In this document: positions 15,693-24,419 of the stretch, in pieces
Numbering within the stretch: position 1 is the stretch's first letter
Layout: each line of letters starts with the position of its first letter
Source: Nocardiopsis dassonvillei_B
GTDB taxonomy: Bacteria; Actinomycetota; Actinomycetes; Streptosporangiales; Streptosporangiaceae
NCBI RefSeq assembly: GCF_964273065.1
Contig: NZ_OZ186816.1
Location: forward strand, 1-64,000
Reading direction: 5' to 3'
Length of the DNA stretch: 64,000 nucleotides
The notes under the pieces: model-generated
Databases searched by the model: none
Told to the model about the DNA's origin: nothing
Seen by the model: the letters and a program-made list of their open reading frames with translations, nothing else
Translations under genes and position numbers: made by a program

Positions 15693-18600
15693 GTGGAAAC
15701 AGACAAGACGGGGGGTGGTCGGGTGGGTGCGTTCGCGACGCCGATCCACACCGCCGAGCAGGGCGACTACCGGCTGGTGGGGGCGTGCGGGGAGGAGCAG
15801 GTCCGGGCCGCCTCGGTGGCTGTGGAGTATCGGCTCGGCCTCGCCCAGGGCCAGGACCCGATCATCCGCCTCGGGTCCGGCTGGCGGCAGTTCGGCCGTG
15901 ACCCGGGCACCGCCCTGGCGACCGAGGAGGACGTCGAGGAGGTCCGGCGGATCCTCGCCGGCCGCGACCCCCGCACCGGCGAGCGGCTGATGCGGTTCAA
16001 GACCGCGACCGCCCCCGAGGCGCTGCTGTCCGCCCGCCTCCTGGTCGACGCCGTCGACAAGGCCGCCGCCGACCACGGCGTGAGCGTGGAGGAGCTGCTG
16101 TGGCGCCTGTCGTGGGCCAAGGACGCCGCCCGGCCCCAATCCACGAACGAGCGGTCGCCGTGGGCGTTCAAGCGCTACCAGCGGCTGCTGCGGTGCTTGG
16201 AGAAGGGGGGCGAGCACCACAAGGCCCCCGTGGCGGACCTGGAGCGGGTGGCGCTGGCGGCCGGGGTGGACCTGGCCGACGTCTACCCCGCCGCCGACCT
16301 CGCCCGCGCCCAGGACCACAAACACGACCGGGTCGACGTCGGGGTGCGCGCCTGGGACCTCACCCTGACCCGGCCGCGCCGCCAGCAGCTCGCCCAGGAG
16401 GCCGCCCCCGCCCACATCGCCCGCCGGATGGAGCAGATCCACGACGAGGCGGTCGCCGAGACCATCGCCTACGCCGAGCAGGTGTTGGCCTACGTGATGC
16501 GCGGCCACCACGGCGACGGCCAGGCCGCGGAGCGGCACCCGGTGGAGGGGGTCATCGCGACGGCGACCAAGCACCGCACCTCCCGCGCTATGAAGGACGG
16601 GGAGCCGGGGGATCCGCACACCCACACCCACGTCGTCATCTCGGTGATGGGCCGCGACCCCTCCGATGGGGCCTGGCGGACGATCGGGGCCGGCGGCCGG
16701 GACCTGATGCGGCACGTGGCCGCGCTGGGGGAGCTGCAGCGCGCGATCGAGCGCCGCAAGATGACCGCCGAGTTCGGGTTCGTGTACGCCCAGGACCCCG
16801 AGTCGCGCCAGTGGGACCTGGTCGGCATCCCCGACACCGTCAAGGCGCACTTCTCGCGGCGCCGCGACCAGGCCCGCGAGGAGGTCGGCGCCGACGCACC
16901 GGGGGCGGCCTCGCGCGCGGCCGCCCGGCGCACCGCCGCGAAGAAGGTCGCCTCCACCCGCTCCCAGGAGCGCGAGTCCTGGCACAAGCGGATGCGCCAG
17001 CTGGGGTACCCGACCCAGGTGCTGTGGCGGGCCGTGCTGGAGGGCCGCGAACCCGGCGCCGAAGGGCCCGCGGCCGCGCGGGGGCCGCGCCCTGACCTGG
17101 GACCCGAACCCGACGCCGTGGCCGCGGCGGTGTGGGACCCCGAGACCGGGGTGACCGCGAACCGCAAGGTCGCTTCCGAGGCGCGGATCATGGCAGCGGT
17201 GGCGGCCGCGTGCGAGGGCGGCCTAGCGAGTGGGGAGGAGCTGGAGGCGCTCACCAAGCACGTGCTCGCCCACCCCATGGCGCTGCGCCTGCCGGACCAG
17301 GGCGCCGTCCACATGACCCACGTCGCCCGCTACACCGCCGCCGATCTGCCCCCCGCCGAAGCCCTGATCCTGGACACCGCCGAAGCGGGCAAGAGGGCGG
17401 GGGTCGCGGTCGTGGAGCGGGCCGAGGCCGCCCGCGCTTTGAAGGTGTGGCAGCAGGTCAAGGGGTTCTCCCTGTCCCGCGAGCAGCTGGACGCGGTGGT
17501 GCGGCTCATCGAGGACGGCCACCGCATCGACACCGTCCTCGGAGTCGCCGGGGCCGGGAAGACCACGATCATGTCGGCGGCCCGGTGCGCGTGGGAGGCG
17601 GCCGGGCTGCGGGTCGAGGGCGCCGCCGTCGCGGCGGTGGCGGCCGCCGGCCTGCGGGCCGGGGCGGGGATCACCTCGCGGACCATCGCGTCCTGGCGCC
17701 AGAGCATCAAGACCGGTCCCGGCCTGAAGGGCGTGGATGTCCTGGTCGTGGACGAGGGCGCCATGGTCGGCGACCGGGACATGGCCGCCCTGGTCGAAGA
17801 AGCGGTCCGGCGCGGCACGAAGATCGTGAGCATCGGCGACCCGCTGCAGCTGCGCCCCGTCAGCGCAGGGTCGGTGTTCGCGCGGCTGCACAAGAACATG
17901 GAGGGTGCGGAGCTGCGGGAGAACCGCCGCCAGAAGGGCAAGGTCGACCAGGAGGCGCTCGCCGCCTGGCGTGAGGGCGCCCGCAAGTCGGCGCTGGCGC
18001 TGTGGGCCGAGCACGGCATGGTGCACGCCACTGTGGACGCCGACGCCGCCCACGCCCAGATGGCGGCCGCCTGGACACAGGATCGGGCCCGCTATGAGAA
18101 CCCGCTGGACGCCGTCGACCGCCTGTTCATGGTCGCGGCCACGCGGGCGGACGTGGACGCGCTCAACCGCCGCGCCGCCCAGGCCGCCCGCGCCGCCGGC
18201 CACACCGGCGCCGAGCTGACCTTCACCGGCCGGGGCGGGGAACAGCTGGCCCTTGCCGAGGGCGAACAGGTCCGCGTGCGCCGCAACGACTACCGCTCCC
18301 GGCACTCCGAGGAGCCCGACGTCCTCAACGGCTACCGCGGCGTGGTCACCGCCGTGGACGAGCGCCGCGGCGTCCTGGTGGCCTGGCGGCGCGGGGAGCA
18401 CACCGAGCAGGCCTGGATCAGCCCGGCCCAGCTCCGCCGCGGCGACCTGACCCTGGGGTACGCGACCACGATCGCCTCCGCCCAGGGCGTGACCACCGAC
18501 CGCTGCCACGTCTACGGGCTGGGCGCCGACACCCACGCCCTCTACCCCGCCATGAGCCGCGCCCGGGTGCGCACGGACCTGTACCTGCCCGGGGCCGAGA

Positions 18601-19397
18601 TAGAGCCCTACACCACCCGGGCCCGGCTGGGAGAGGCCGCCACCGCTGAGGAGGCGCTGGAGCGGGTGGTGGCCGCCTACGCCGCGACGCTGACCGAGGA
18701 CGAGGACCAGCTGCTGCTCGAGGAGCTAGAGCGGATGCGCCCGCCCGCCCCGCCAGCGGCCCCCGACGACCTCGAAGAGCACGAGCGCACCCCGGCCCCC
18801 GAACGACAGGTGCCCGAGCACGAGCGCCTGGAGGCCAAGGCCGAGGCGCTCATCCGCCGCGCGAACGAACTGGAGGCCGAACTGCCCGCCTTGCGGGAGG
18901 AGCTGCGCCTGGCCGAAGAACGTGTCCTGATCGGGCGGGTGCGGCTGCTGTTGGAAGGCACCACCCCCGCCCAGGCCCGCACCGCCGCCCAGCACGCCCA
19001 GGCCCAGTTCGACCGCGTCCGCAACGAGGCCTCCGCTGTGCGCGGTGAGGCGGCCACGCTTGGCCGGCGGGCCGAGGCCGAGCGCCGCCGCCACGCCCAG
19101 GCCCAGGCCGAGCAGGCCCGCCTCCTCGCGGAAGTGGAACCCCTCGCCATCGAGCGGGGGCTGACCCGCGCCGACATCCGTGCCCTGCCCGACGCCGAGC
19201 GCCAGGACCTGGCCGACCGGGCGCCCGCGCACCGGGCCCTGGCCGTGCGCCGCACCCTGCGCAAGCGCCCCACCAAGGTCAGCGCACCCGCCCCGGCCCC
19301 CGCTCCGGTGCGGCGGCCGCCGCCCTCCCCCGCACCCGGGCAGGCCCCGCCCACGCACACCCCCAAGCGCGCACCGCGCCCCGGTCTGGGGCACTGA
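15693..19397 (+). CDS. traA: MobF-family conjugative relaxase-helicase (TraA/TrwC-like)
   Basis: A 1234-aa protein. The N-terminal relaxase follows the actinomycete form (AVEYRLG ... IRLGSGWRQFGRDPG) with the metal-binding H309-T-H311-T-H313 in DPHTHTHVVISV. The catalytic tyrosine is presumably one of those in the first 50 residues. The central superfamily-1 helicase has Walker A GVAGAGKT near 619-626, VDEGAMVGDRD as motif II and QLRPVSAG. The C-terminus is a coiled coil, Pro-rich at the end. It nicks the transferred strand at oriT and unwinds the plasmid. The GTG start is not certain; an in-frame GTG lies a few codons downstream. Confidence 0.92.
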   Translation: METDKTGGGRVGAFATPIHTAEQGDYRLVGACGEEQVRAASVAVEYRLGLAQGQDPIIRLGSGWRQFGRDPGTALATEEDVEEVRRILAGRDPRTGERLMRFKTATAPEALLSARLLVDAVDKAAADHGVSVEELLWRLSWAKDAARPQSTNERSPWAFKRYQRLLRCLEKGGEHHKAPVADLERVALAAGVDLADVYPAADLARAQDHKHDRVDVGVRAWDLTLTRPRRQQLAQEAAPAHIARRMEQIHDEAVAETIAYAEQVLAYVMRGHHGDGQAAERHPVEGVIATATKHRTSRAMKDGEPGDPHTHTHVVISVMGRDPSDGAWRTIGAGGRDLMRHVAALGELQRAIERRKMTAEFGFVYAQDPESRQWDLVGIPDTVKAHFSRRRDQAREEVGADAPGAASRAAARRTAAKKVASTRSQERESWHKRMRQLGYPTQVLWRAVLEGREPGAEGPAAARGPRPDLGPEPDAVAAAVWDPETGVTANRKVASEARIMAAVAAACEGGLASGEELEALTKHVLAHPMALRLPDQGAVHMTHVARYTAADLPPAEALILDTAEAGKRAGVAVVERAEAARALKVWQQVKGFSLSREQLDAVVRLIEDGHRIDTVLGVAGAGKTTIMSAARCAWEAAGLRVEGAAVAAVAAAGLRAGAGITSRTIASWRQSIKTGPGLKGVDVLVVDEGAMVGDRDMAALVEEAVRRGTKIVSIGDPLQLRPVSAGSVFARLHKNMEGAELRENRRQKGKVDQEALAAWREGARKSALALWAEHGMVHATVDADAAHAQMAAAWTQDRARYENPLDAVDRLFMVAATRADVDALNRRAAQAARAAGHTGAELTFTGRGGEQLALAEGEQVRVRRNDYRSRHSEEPDVLNGYRGVVTAVDERRGVLVAWRRGEHTEQAWISPAQLRRGDLTLGYATTIASAQGVTTDRCHVYGLGADTHALYPAMSRARVRTDLYLPGAEIEPYTTRARLGEAATAEEALERVVAAYAATLTEDEDQLLLEELERMRPPAPPAAPDDLEEHERTPAPERQVPEHERLEAKAEALIRRANELEAELPALREELRLAEERVLIGRVRLLLEGTTPAQARTAAQHAQAQFDRVRNEASAVRGEAATLGRRAEAERRRHAQAQAEQARLLAEVEPLAIERGLTRADIRALPDAERQDLADRAPAHRALAVRRTLRKRPTKVSAPAPAPAPVRRPPPSPAPGQAPPTHTPKRAPRPGLGH

Positions 19398-19497
19398 CCT
19401 GCCCGCAAAGCCACCAAGGCACCAAGCTGCGAGGCGCAAAGGCGGCAAGGCGACTGTCCGGCGGCGCGTGCGGTGTGGCCGGCGACTGGTGCGCGCG

Positions 19498-19536
19498 GGG
19501 GCTCGCCGCCCCCGCACCCCCGCCTTGCCGGGGGAA
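19498..19536. repeat. Degenerate REP-like double hairpin
   Basis: GGGGGCTCGCCGCCCCCG followed by a second CCCCC/GGGGG stem. It resembles the better-kept elements at 23736-23783 and 29028-29076. The rest of the 370-bp gap between traA and the next gene holds no gene I can support. Confidence 0.4.
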
Positions 19537-19769
19537 CACCACCGCCCTTCCGGCGTGCGCAACCATCCGTTGCTGGCGGTGGTGTCCCCCCGGCCCAGCA
19601 GGCGGCCGCCCCACCCAGTCCACACCCCTGGGGGTGGATTCCCCCCGGGCCCCTCCCGTCGACCGGGAGAGTGCTGCCGCTGCCTGTCTGTACGGGTCTG
19701 GGAATCTGAGGGCGACCGGCCCCGGACAGCACCCTGGGACGCGCCTGGGGGCTCTGGCAGACTCGCGGG

Positions 19770-20642
19770 GTGATCTACACGCCGGAGCAGTTGCGCAGGC
19801 TGAGCGACGCCGAGCTGGCCGCTGAGGAGACCGCGGCCGCCCGTGCACTGGAGGGCACCCTCGCGGAGGTCGCCGCGGTGGCCGGCCCCGACCCCGAAGG
19901 GCTTCACGTCGTGGACCGCGCCCGGCTCCGCTTGGCCCAGGTCCGGGCGGAGCGGCACATGCTGGCCCCCGCCCTGGGACGGGAGGGGCCGATCCGCCCC
20001 TGGCCGCCCGGCCAGCGGCGCCTGCACCTGTACCTGCTGCCCGACCCGGAGCATGAAGGGCTGGCCGGTCTGCCGACCCGGGTGGGGCGGGTGCTCCAGG
20101 CCCACACCGACCTGCTCACCCCCGTCCCGCACCGGTGGCTGCACACCACCGTGGGCCGCCTTGAGGACGCCACCGAACCGGAGACCGAGGCGCTGGCCGG
20201 GGTGCTGGGGCCGTCGATCGCCTACCGGACCCGCTCCGGGCCGGTGCGCATGGCGGCGCGCCTGGTGCTCACCGACCACGGGCTGCTGCTGACCGAGGCC
20301 GACCCCTGCTCCGCCATCCCGGACGGGCGGTCCCACCCTCAGGACACCGGCCGCGCCTGGTCCTGGTCCTTCGAGCGCGACCGGTGCGGCATCGACCCGG
20401 GCCGGGCCCACCAGCCCGCCCTGGACGGGGGCTGGCACCTGACACTGGCGCACTGCCACACCGCCGGATCGGGACGCCGCCTGGCCGCCGATCTCGCAGC
20501 GGCGAGCGTGCCCCTGGACATGGTGGTGGATGTGGTCTTCACCGCGGCGGTGCTGGCGTGGGTCACCCAGCACCCGGGCCCCGCCTACACCTGGGAGACC
20601 GCGAACAGGTGGGCGCTGCCCCCGGGGCCCGGACAGGGATGA
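19770..20642 (+). CDS. 2H-phosphoesterase-like protein (2'-5' RNA ligase family)
   Basis: A 290-aa protein from a GTG at 19770. An alpha-helical N-terminus (about 70 aa) precedes RRLHLYLLPDPEHEGLAGL. The two histidine motifs of the 2H fold are visible as H125-T-T-V and H223-L-T-L, about 100 residues apart as expected. Family members hydrolyse or ligate 2'-5' phosphodiester or cyclic phosphate bonds; the substrate here is unknown. It follows traA after a 370-bp gap. Confidence 0.72.
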   Translation: MIYTPEQLRRLSDAELAAEETAAARALEGTLAEVAAVAGPDPEGLHVVDRARLRLAQVRAERHMLAPALGREGPIRPWPPGQRRLHLYLLPDPEHEGLAGLPTRVGRVLQAHTDLLTPVPHRWLHTTVGRLEDATEPETEALAGVLGPSIAYRTRSGPVRMAARLVLTDHGLLLTEADPCSAIPDGRSHPQDTGRAWSWSFERDRCGIDPGRAHQPALDGGWHLTLAHCHTAGSGRRLAADLAAASVPLDMVVDVVFTAAVLAWVTQHPGPAYTWETANRWALPPGPGQG

Positions 20643-20684
20643 TCGGCCGCCCGCGGGGCCGTGCGCTGGCTAGTCTGGTGGGTG

Positions 20685-20723
20685 AGGGCCCGCGCGGTGA
20701 AGTGAGACGCACACGCAGGCCCT
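20685..20723 (-). terminator. Hairpin downstream of the 54-aa peptide gene
   Basis: AGGGCCCGCG and CGCAGGCCCT form ten-base arms with one mismatch, about 20 bp beyond the stop of the minus-strand gene ending at 20743. The GGGCC core echoes the hairpins after the two 43-aa peptide genes. Confidence 0.4.
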
Positions 20724-20742
20724 CCCAGGACCGGCCGGTCAC

Positions 20743-20907
20743 CTAGTGGCCGGTCGGCCCCTCCCCTTCGCGCCACAGCCACAGCAGGGCCCTGGCCAGG
20801 GCCAGGAGCGTGCGGGCGGCGTCGGCGGCCAGGCGCCACAGCCACCAGGGCTGCCGCCCGCCGTCGTCTCCCTCGCCGGGGGCAGGGCGCTTCCAGGGCA
20901 TCCGCAT
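20743..20907 (-). CDS. 54-aa tryptophan-rich membrane peptide
   Basis: ATG at 20907 behind GAGGAG. The basic start MRMPWKRPAPGEGDDGGRQP leads to WWLWRLAADAARTLLALARALLWLWREG, a single amphipathic helix. DAxRTLxAxA matches the helix of the peptide at 24181 (DAIRTLGAVAA), so it belongs to the same loose family. A perfect 8-bp hairpin (20931-20952, CGGAACAG/CTGTTCCG) sits just before its ribosome-binding site, and a GGGCC hairpin follows the gene. Confidence 0.6.
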   Translation of the reverse strand: MRMPWKRPAPGEGDDGGRQPWWLWRLAADAARTLLALARALLWLWREGEGPTGH

Positions 20908-21034
20908 CTCGATCTCCTCGCTCGGGCCAGCGGAACAGGGGCTCCTGTTCCGCGCACGAGAGGGCGCCTGGGCGGCTCCGAGCGCACATCTGATCGGGCG
21001 GTTACAGGCGAATGTACCGCGCCCCGACGCCTGG

Positions 21035-21093
21035 GTCTGCACGTGCAAATGCACATGCATGAATCGGGGACTTTGGGCCTGATCAGTGCAGAC
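21035..21093. ncRNA. Conserved stem-loop element, copy 1
   Basis: The outer stem is GTCTGCAC (21035-21042) with GTGCAGAC (21086-21093). Inside is a GTGCA-AA-TGCAC hairpin (21043-21054), then ATGCAT and a conserved GGCCTGATC. Copy 2 at 25216-25270 keeps both stems while changing the bases: A to G and T to C in the outer pair. The transcribed strand is not known; it may act as RNA or as a DNA cruciform. Confidence 0.55.
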
Positions 21094-21217
21094 GGTGACA
21101 GGAGTCCCGGCAGCCACGAACCGCGGGAAACACGTGGCCACATCGGGACAGCAGTCCCACCGGCTCCGCGGCTCCCGGTAGAACGGCTCTCCCACCCTCA
21201 AGCCCCGGGAGCAGCCT

Positions 21218-21316
21218 GTGCCGCGCAACTTCAAGGGCCAGTTCAGCGACTGGCCGACCCAAGTGATCATCATCGTGGGCCTGGTCCTGCTGCTGGCGTG
21301 GATCAACGCGAACTGA
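21218..21316 (+). CDS. 32-aa single-helix membrane peptide
   Basis: GTG behind GGGAG. Polar PRNFKGQFSDWPTQ precedes one strong transmembrane helix (VIIIVGLVLLLAW) and the end INAN. It lies 31 bp before the next gene in the same direction. No family recognised. Confidence 0.5.
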   Translation: MPRNFKGQFSDWPTQVIIIVGLVLLLAWINAN

Positions 21317-21347
21317 CCCGGTCATCCCTCTGCGCGATCCTGGGACC

Positions 21348-21638
21348 ATGACCGAGCGCGCTGAACCGACCCCTGACGTCGAGCACCTGGCCGCGACGCT
21401 GCGCCGCCGCCGCGAAGAGCTGGCCGGCGCCCCCGGGGTGCGGATCGGGCAGGGGGCGGTGGTGCACCGCCTGGACTCGCACATGTGGGCCGGGGTGGAA
21501 ATCCCCGCAGTCGGCTGCCACGCGGCGACCGACCCGCTGCGACTGGTGGCGTCGGCCGGGCCGGTGACATGCCGCCGGTGCCTCGGGAAGGGGCGGCAGG
21601 GGCGTGAGCAGGTGCCCGGCCAGACCGAGCTGCTGTGA
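21348..21638 (+). CDS. Hypothetical 96-aa protein with cysteine-histidine pairs
   Basis: The N-terminus is helical (DVEHLAATLRRRREELAG). The C-terminus carries GCH ... VTCRRCLGKGRQG, which could bind zinc. The stop overlaps the start of the acetyltransferase remnant, so the two were probably expressed together. Confidence 0.6.
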   Translation: MTERAEPTPDVEHLAATLRRRREELAGAPGVRIGQGAVVHRLDSHMWAGVEIPAVGCHAATDPLRLVASAGPVTCRRCLGKGRQGREQVPGQTELL

Positions 21639-22050
21639 GGATCCGCCCCGCACTCCCGGGCGAGCTGCCCGCCCTGGCGGCCGCCGCGGCCCGCGCCGGA
21701 GTCCCCTACATCCCGGACGGCGAGCTGGTCCTAGTCGCCGTCGACGACCAAGAGCGGGTCGTGGGGTGGCCGTCGGGGACGCTGGCCAGCGCCTACCCGG
21801 ACCCGGGGTGCCGTGCCCGCTGCCGCACGGCTACGTCCAGGCCGTCGTCGTGGCCCCGGCCGTGCGCCGGCCGAGGCGGGACACGCGCTGCTGGCGGCGT
21901 TCACCGCCGCCGCGGCCGGGGTGGCGTGGGTGTTCAGCGCTCCGGACGAGGGCCCTGGCGTGGAGGGGCGGGTCGGCTGGTTGGGCGCCGGTGGCCGACC
22001 CGGATGAGGCGTGGCCGGTGATGGGCCGGCGGACTGCGCCTAGGCCGTGA
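21635..22050 (+). pseudogene. GNAT-type acetyltransferase broken by frameshifts
   Basis: The gene begins at a GTG overlapping the previous stop (RIRPALPGELPALAAAAARAGVPYIPDGELVLVAVDDQERVVGW), then continues in a second frame (PLPHGYVQAVVVAPAVRR) and a third (GHALLAAFTAAAAGVAWVFSAPDEG). The acetyl-CoA loop (VVVAPAVRRxGxGHALL) is reassembled only across the breaks. Either a decayed gene or sequencing errors near 21815 and 21870. Confidence 0.65.
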
Positions 22051-22062
22051 CGTGGGAAAGCG

Positions 22063-22093
22063 CCGGGGGTTTCCACTTGGTGGAAACCCCCGG
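22063..22093. terminator. Perfect 14-bp hairpin
   Basis: CCGGGGGTTTCCAC and GTGGAAACCCCCGG with a 3-nt loop follow the acetyltransferase remnant. A second, shorter GGAAAC/GTTTCC hairpin lies at 22308-22330. The remaining gap up to 22570 holds no supported gene. Confidence 0.55.
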
Positions 22094-22570
22094 GTGTGCG
22101 GACCGAATCGTGCCCGCGGTCTCCGGAGTGAGGGTCCGGAGCGCGGGCCGGGCGGGTTTCCCGGGGCGGCCCCACCATGGGGGTGGCTCTCCTTTGGCCG
22201 CGGATCCCGGGGCACCCACGACCCCAAACGGGGATATTCGGGGCGAAAACCGCGTCCGCTACTCATTGGCGAGTGTGTCATAGGAGCTTGCGCACCGACG
22301 GAAACACCCCTGGGGTTTCCAAAACGTTCCGCCGCAGCTCGAAGCCGCTATGGACCCCACCAGGGACCCTTTACTGGGGGTGTGCCAGGAAATGCCAGCC
22401 TCGAAGCGGTGTTCCCCACCCTGCGGCTCTACGAGCTGCCATAGTGCGATTGGGAGAACACGCCCCCTGGGGCGCACCCCTCCCATTTCACCCACCGGCC
22501 CCCGGTCGCGCCCCTCTCTCCTTCGGCGTACCCGCGGGCCCTGACCCGACCTCAACGAGGAGGTCCCTTC

Positions 22571-22771
22571 ATGTCCGCTACTCACCCCACCACCGGCCAC
22601 TCCTGCGAGCCCCCGACCTCCCGGCCCTGGCCGCGGGTGGTCATCGCGATCGTGGTGATCGCCGTGGTCGTCTACGCCATGGCCACCGGCTACGACGTGG
22701 CCGCCGCCATCACGGCAGCGACCGGCGCCGGGTTCGGCGCCGTGGCGGTGGCCCGCCGGCTGGCCCACTGA
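22571..22771 (+). CDS. 66-aa membrane protein
   Basis: ATG behind ACGAGGAGG. A polar N-terminus with His/Cys (TTGHSCEPP) leads to a first helix (VVIAIVVIAVVVYAMA) and a second Gly/Ala-rich helix (AAAITAATGAGFGAVAVA). Function unknown. The next gene begins 8 bp downstream. Confidence 0.65.
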   Translation: MSATHPTTGHSCEPPTSRPWPRVVIAIVVIAVVVYAMATGYDVAAAITAATGAGFGAVAVARRLAH

Positions 22772-22778
22772 GCCGCCG

Positions 22779-23618
22779 GTGGGCGACGCCAGCTGGTCGG
22801 CCCGCCCGGTGCGGGCCCTTCTTGACCAGCAGATGCCGCTCGCCCGCTGCTCCGCGGAGGACCGGCTCAACACGCTGATCCTCCTGTTGCGCGACCGCTC
22901 CGCCACCACACCGGCGGACCTGCGCGACCACGGACGCCTCCTGGGCACCCCACCGGGTGCGATCGAGGCGATCCTGAACGGCGACATGCACACGCTGAAC
23001 ACCGTCCTGTGCGATTCCGGGGGGTGGCCGATGCTCGCCTCCCTGCTCGCCTACGGGCCGGGCCTGGGAGCCGACCTGGACACCCTGGCCGTCGCCCAGG
23101 CCGAGTACGAGGAGATCGCCCTGGGCGATGAGCGCGTGCGCCCCTCGCTGGCACCGGTGAACCTGTACCGGCGCGGCTACCGGGCCGCACGCCGCACCCG
23201 CACCCCAGTGGAAGAGGTCACCAACCCCAAGGCCGTCAACACGCACCCGGAGCTGGTGCAGGCCCTGACCATCCTGCGGGCCGCCCGCGGGGATCCCCCC
23301 TTCCGGGAGATGGCCACCCGGTCGGAGAAGCCCCTGCCCGGGTGGAACCCGGACGAGCACGAGCCCCGGTCGCACACCGGCATGCGCGCGGTGATCAAGG
23401 ACGGGGCCAAGCCGCGCCTGGAGGCGGTGCTGGCGTTCGTGCGCGGGTGCGGGATCACCGACCCGCAGGTGGGCCGGGCCTGGGCTGCGGCGCACGCCCG
23501 TGCGGCGGTGCATGAGGAGCTCATGCGCTCCCGTAAGCCGCCGCCGAGTCTGGAGGACACCGTGGAGGAGTGGGCGGCCCGTTCCCCGACGGGCCCCAAC
23601 CCCCCGCTGGGGGGATGA
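22779..23618 (+). CDS. Hypothetical protein with C-terminal HTH-like region
   Basis: A 279-aa protein from a GTG just after the previous gene. The C-terminal part (FREMATRSEKPLPG ... AVIKDGAKPRLEAVLAFVRGCGITDPQVGRAWAAA) follows the actinomycete XRE-like domain seen in conflict proteins. The N-terminal 130 residues are unassigned. It ends with a Pro-rich tail and a strong hairpin. Confidence 0.6.
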   Translation: MGDASWSARPVRALLDQQMPLARCSAEDRLNTLILLLRDRSATTPADLRDHGRLLGTPPGAIEAILNGDMHTLNTVLCDSGGWPMLASLLAYGPGLGADLDTLAVAQAEYEEIALGDERVRPSLAPVNLYRRGYRAARRTRTPVEEVTNPKAVNTHPELVQALTILRAARGDPPFREMATRSEKPLPGWNPDEHEPRSHTGMRAVIKDGAKPRLEAVLAFVRGCGITDPQVGRAWAAAHARAAVHEELMRSRKPPPSLEDTVEEWAARSPTGPNPPLGG

Positions 23619-23634
23619 TCCGGCATTGAGGATC

Positions 23635-23672
23635 AGGGGTGTTGCGTGCGCCATGAAGCGCGCAACACCCCT
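23635..23672 (+). terminator. Hairpin terminator
   Basis: AGGGGTGTTGCG pairs perfectly with CGCAACACCCCT around a 14-nt loop, 17 bp after the preceding stop. Confidence 0.6.
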
Positions 23673-23735
23673 GGCGAGTAAGTAGAGACCCCTTCGCCTC
23701 CCTGCCCACGCCGGGGAGCCCGCGCTGGCCTGTGC

Positions 23736-23783
23736 GCGGTACCCGGGGGCTCGCGCCCCCGGGCCCCCCGCCACGTGCGGGAC
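23736..23783. repeat. REP-like double hairpin element, copy 1
   Basis: A CCCGGGGGC-TCGC-GCCCCCGGG stem is followed by CCCGC-CACGT-GCGGG. Nearly identical to 29028-29076 over 45 bp; both are intergenic. The 560-bp gap from 23619 to 24180 contains this, the terminator above, and the leader of the next gene. Confidence 0.65.
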
Positions 23784-24103
23784 CCCGCCGCCCACCCGAC
23801 GCGCGGTCCCGCCCGTGGCGGGTGGCGTGGACTGGTCGCGAACCGGCACGAAATGGGAGCCTTCCCCCTGTACCGGCCGCCGGGGAGGGCCCCGGACCCC
23901 CTTCGGGACGGGCGCCTGTCCAAGAGCCGCCCTTGACTGCGGGCGCCGTCCAGGACGGCGGCGTCGCGCTGACCTGCTACGACGAATTACCTCGGTAACA
24001 GTATTGTGCATTCATGTGCAGAGGAGGGGGCGACAAAATGTCGTTCCCGGCTCCCGGGAGAAGTGCGGAACGGCACCGGACTCGGGTATATTAATCGTCG
24101 AGA

Positions 24104-24180
24104 TCCTTCACGGTGGAGGCCGATCGGCCGCACGTGCACCGATCGGTGCGCTCGAAACCGAACCGTGAAGGAGATGCCCT
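24104..24180 (+). promoter_or_regulatory. Structured 5' leader masking the ribosome-binding site, copy 2
   Basis: TCCTTCACGGT (24104-24114) is perfectly complementary to ACCGTGAAGGA (24162-24172), which covers the AAGGAG ribosome-binding site. Between them are palindromes GGCCGATCGGCC and GCACCGATCGGTGC. A TATATTAAT patch 10-20 bp upstream may be the -10 region. Confidence 0.6.
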
Positions 24181-24312
24181 ATGGATAGGGAGCCCCGCAG
24201 GAAGTCGTGGTGGAGGATCGTCCTCGACGCCATCAGGACGCTGGGAGCGGTGGCGGCCGCCATCCGGCTCGTCGCCTGGCTGATCAGCCTGCTCGAGGGG
24301 GGTTCCTCGTAG
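24181..24312 (+). CDS. 43-aa tryptophan-rich membrane peptide (copy 2)
   Basis: Begins MDREPRRKSWWR and continues IVLDAIRTLGAVAAAIRLVAWLI, ending SLLEGGSS. Same length and layout as copy 1 at 12867: basic start, SWWR, one hydrophobic helix, masked ribosome-binding site and downstream hairpin. The protein sequences differ more than the layout, which argues that the arrangement is under selection. Confidence 0.65.
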   Translation: MDREPRRKSWWRIVLDAIRTLGAVAAAIRLVAWLISLLEGGSS

Positions 24313-24353
24313 GGGTCCGGCTGTAGGAGCAGCCAGGACCCGCTACGAGGCGC

Positions 24354-24404
24354 AGGGGTTCGCGGTGGCGAAGGTCTGACGGGACACAGCCGCCGCGGGC
24401 CCCT
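24354..24404 (+). terminator. Conserved hairpin downstream of peptide copy 2
   Basis: AGGGGTTCGCGGTGG (24354-24368) pairs with CCGCCGCGGGCCCCT (24390-24404) through all 15 positions, with three G-U pairs. The GTGTTTCTG tail and an AGTATA box on the far side are shared with 13050-13110. Confidence 0.6.
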
Positions 24405-24419
24405 CTCGGTGTTTCTGCC

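Noticed and set aside
15633..16985. Minus-strand frames opposite the relaxase
   Set aside because: The plus strand has the His triad and helicase motifs; the opposite product is a Gly/Arg/Val-rich shadow.
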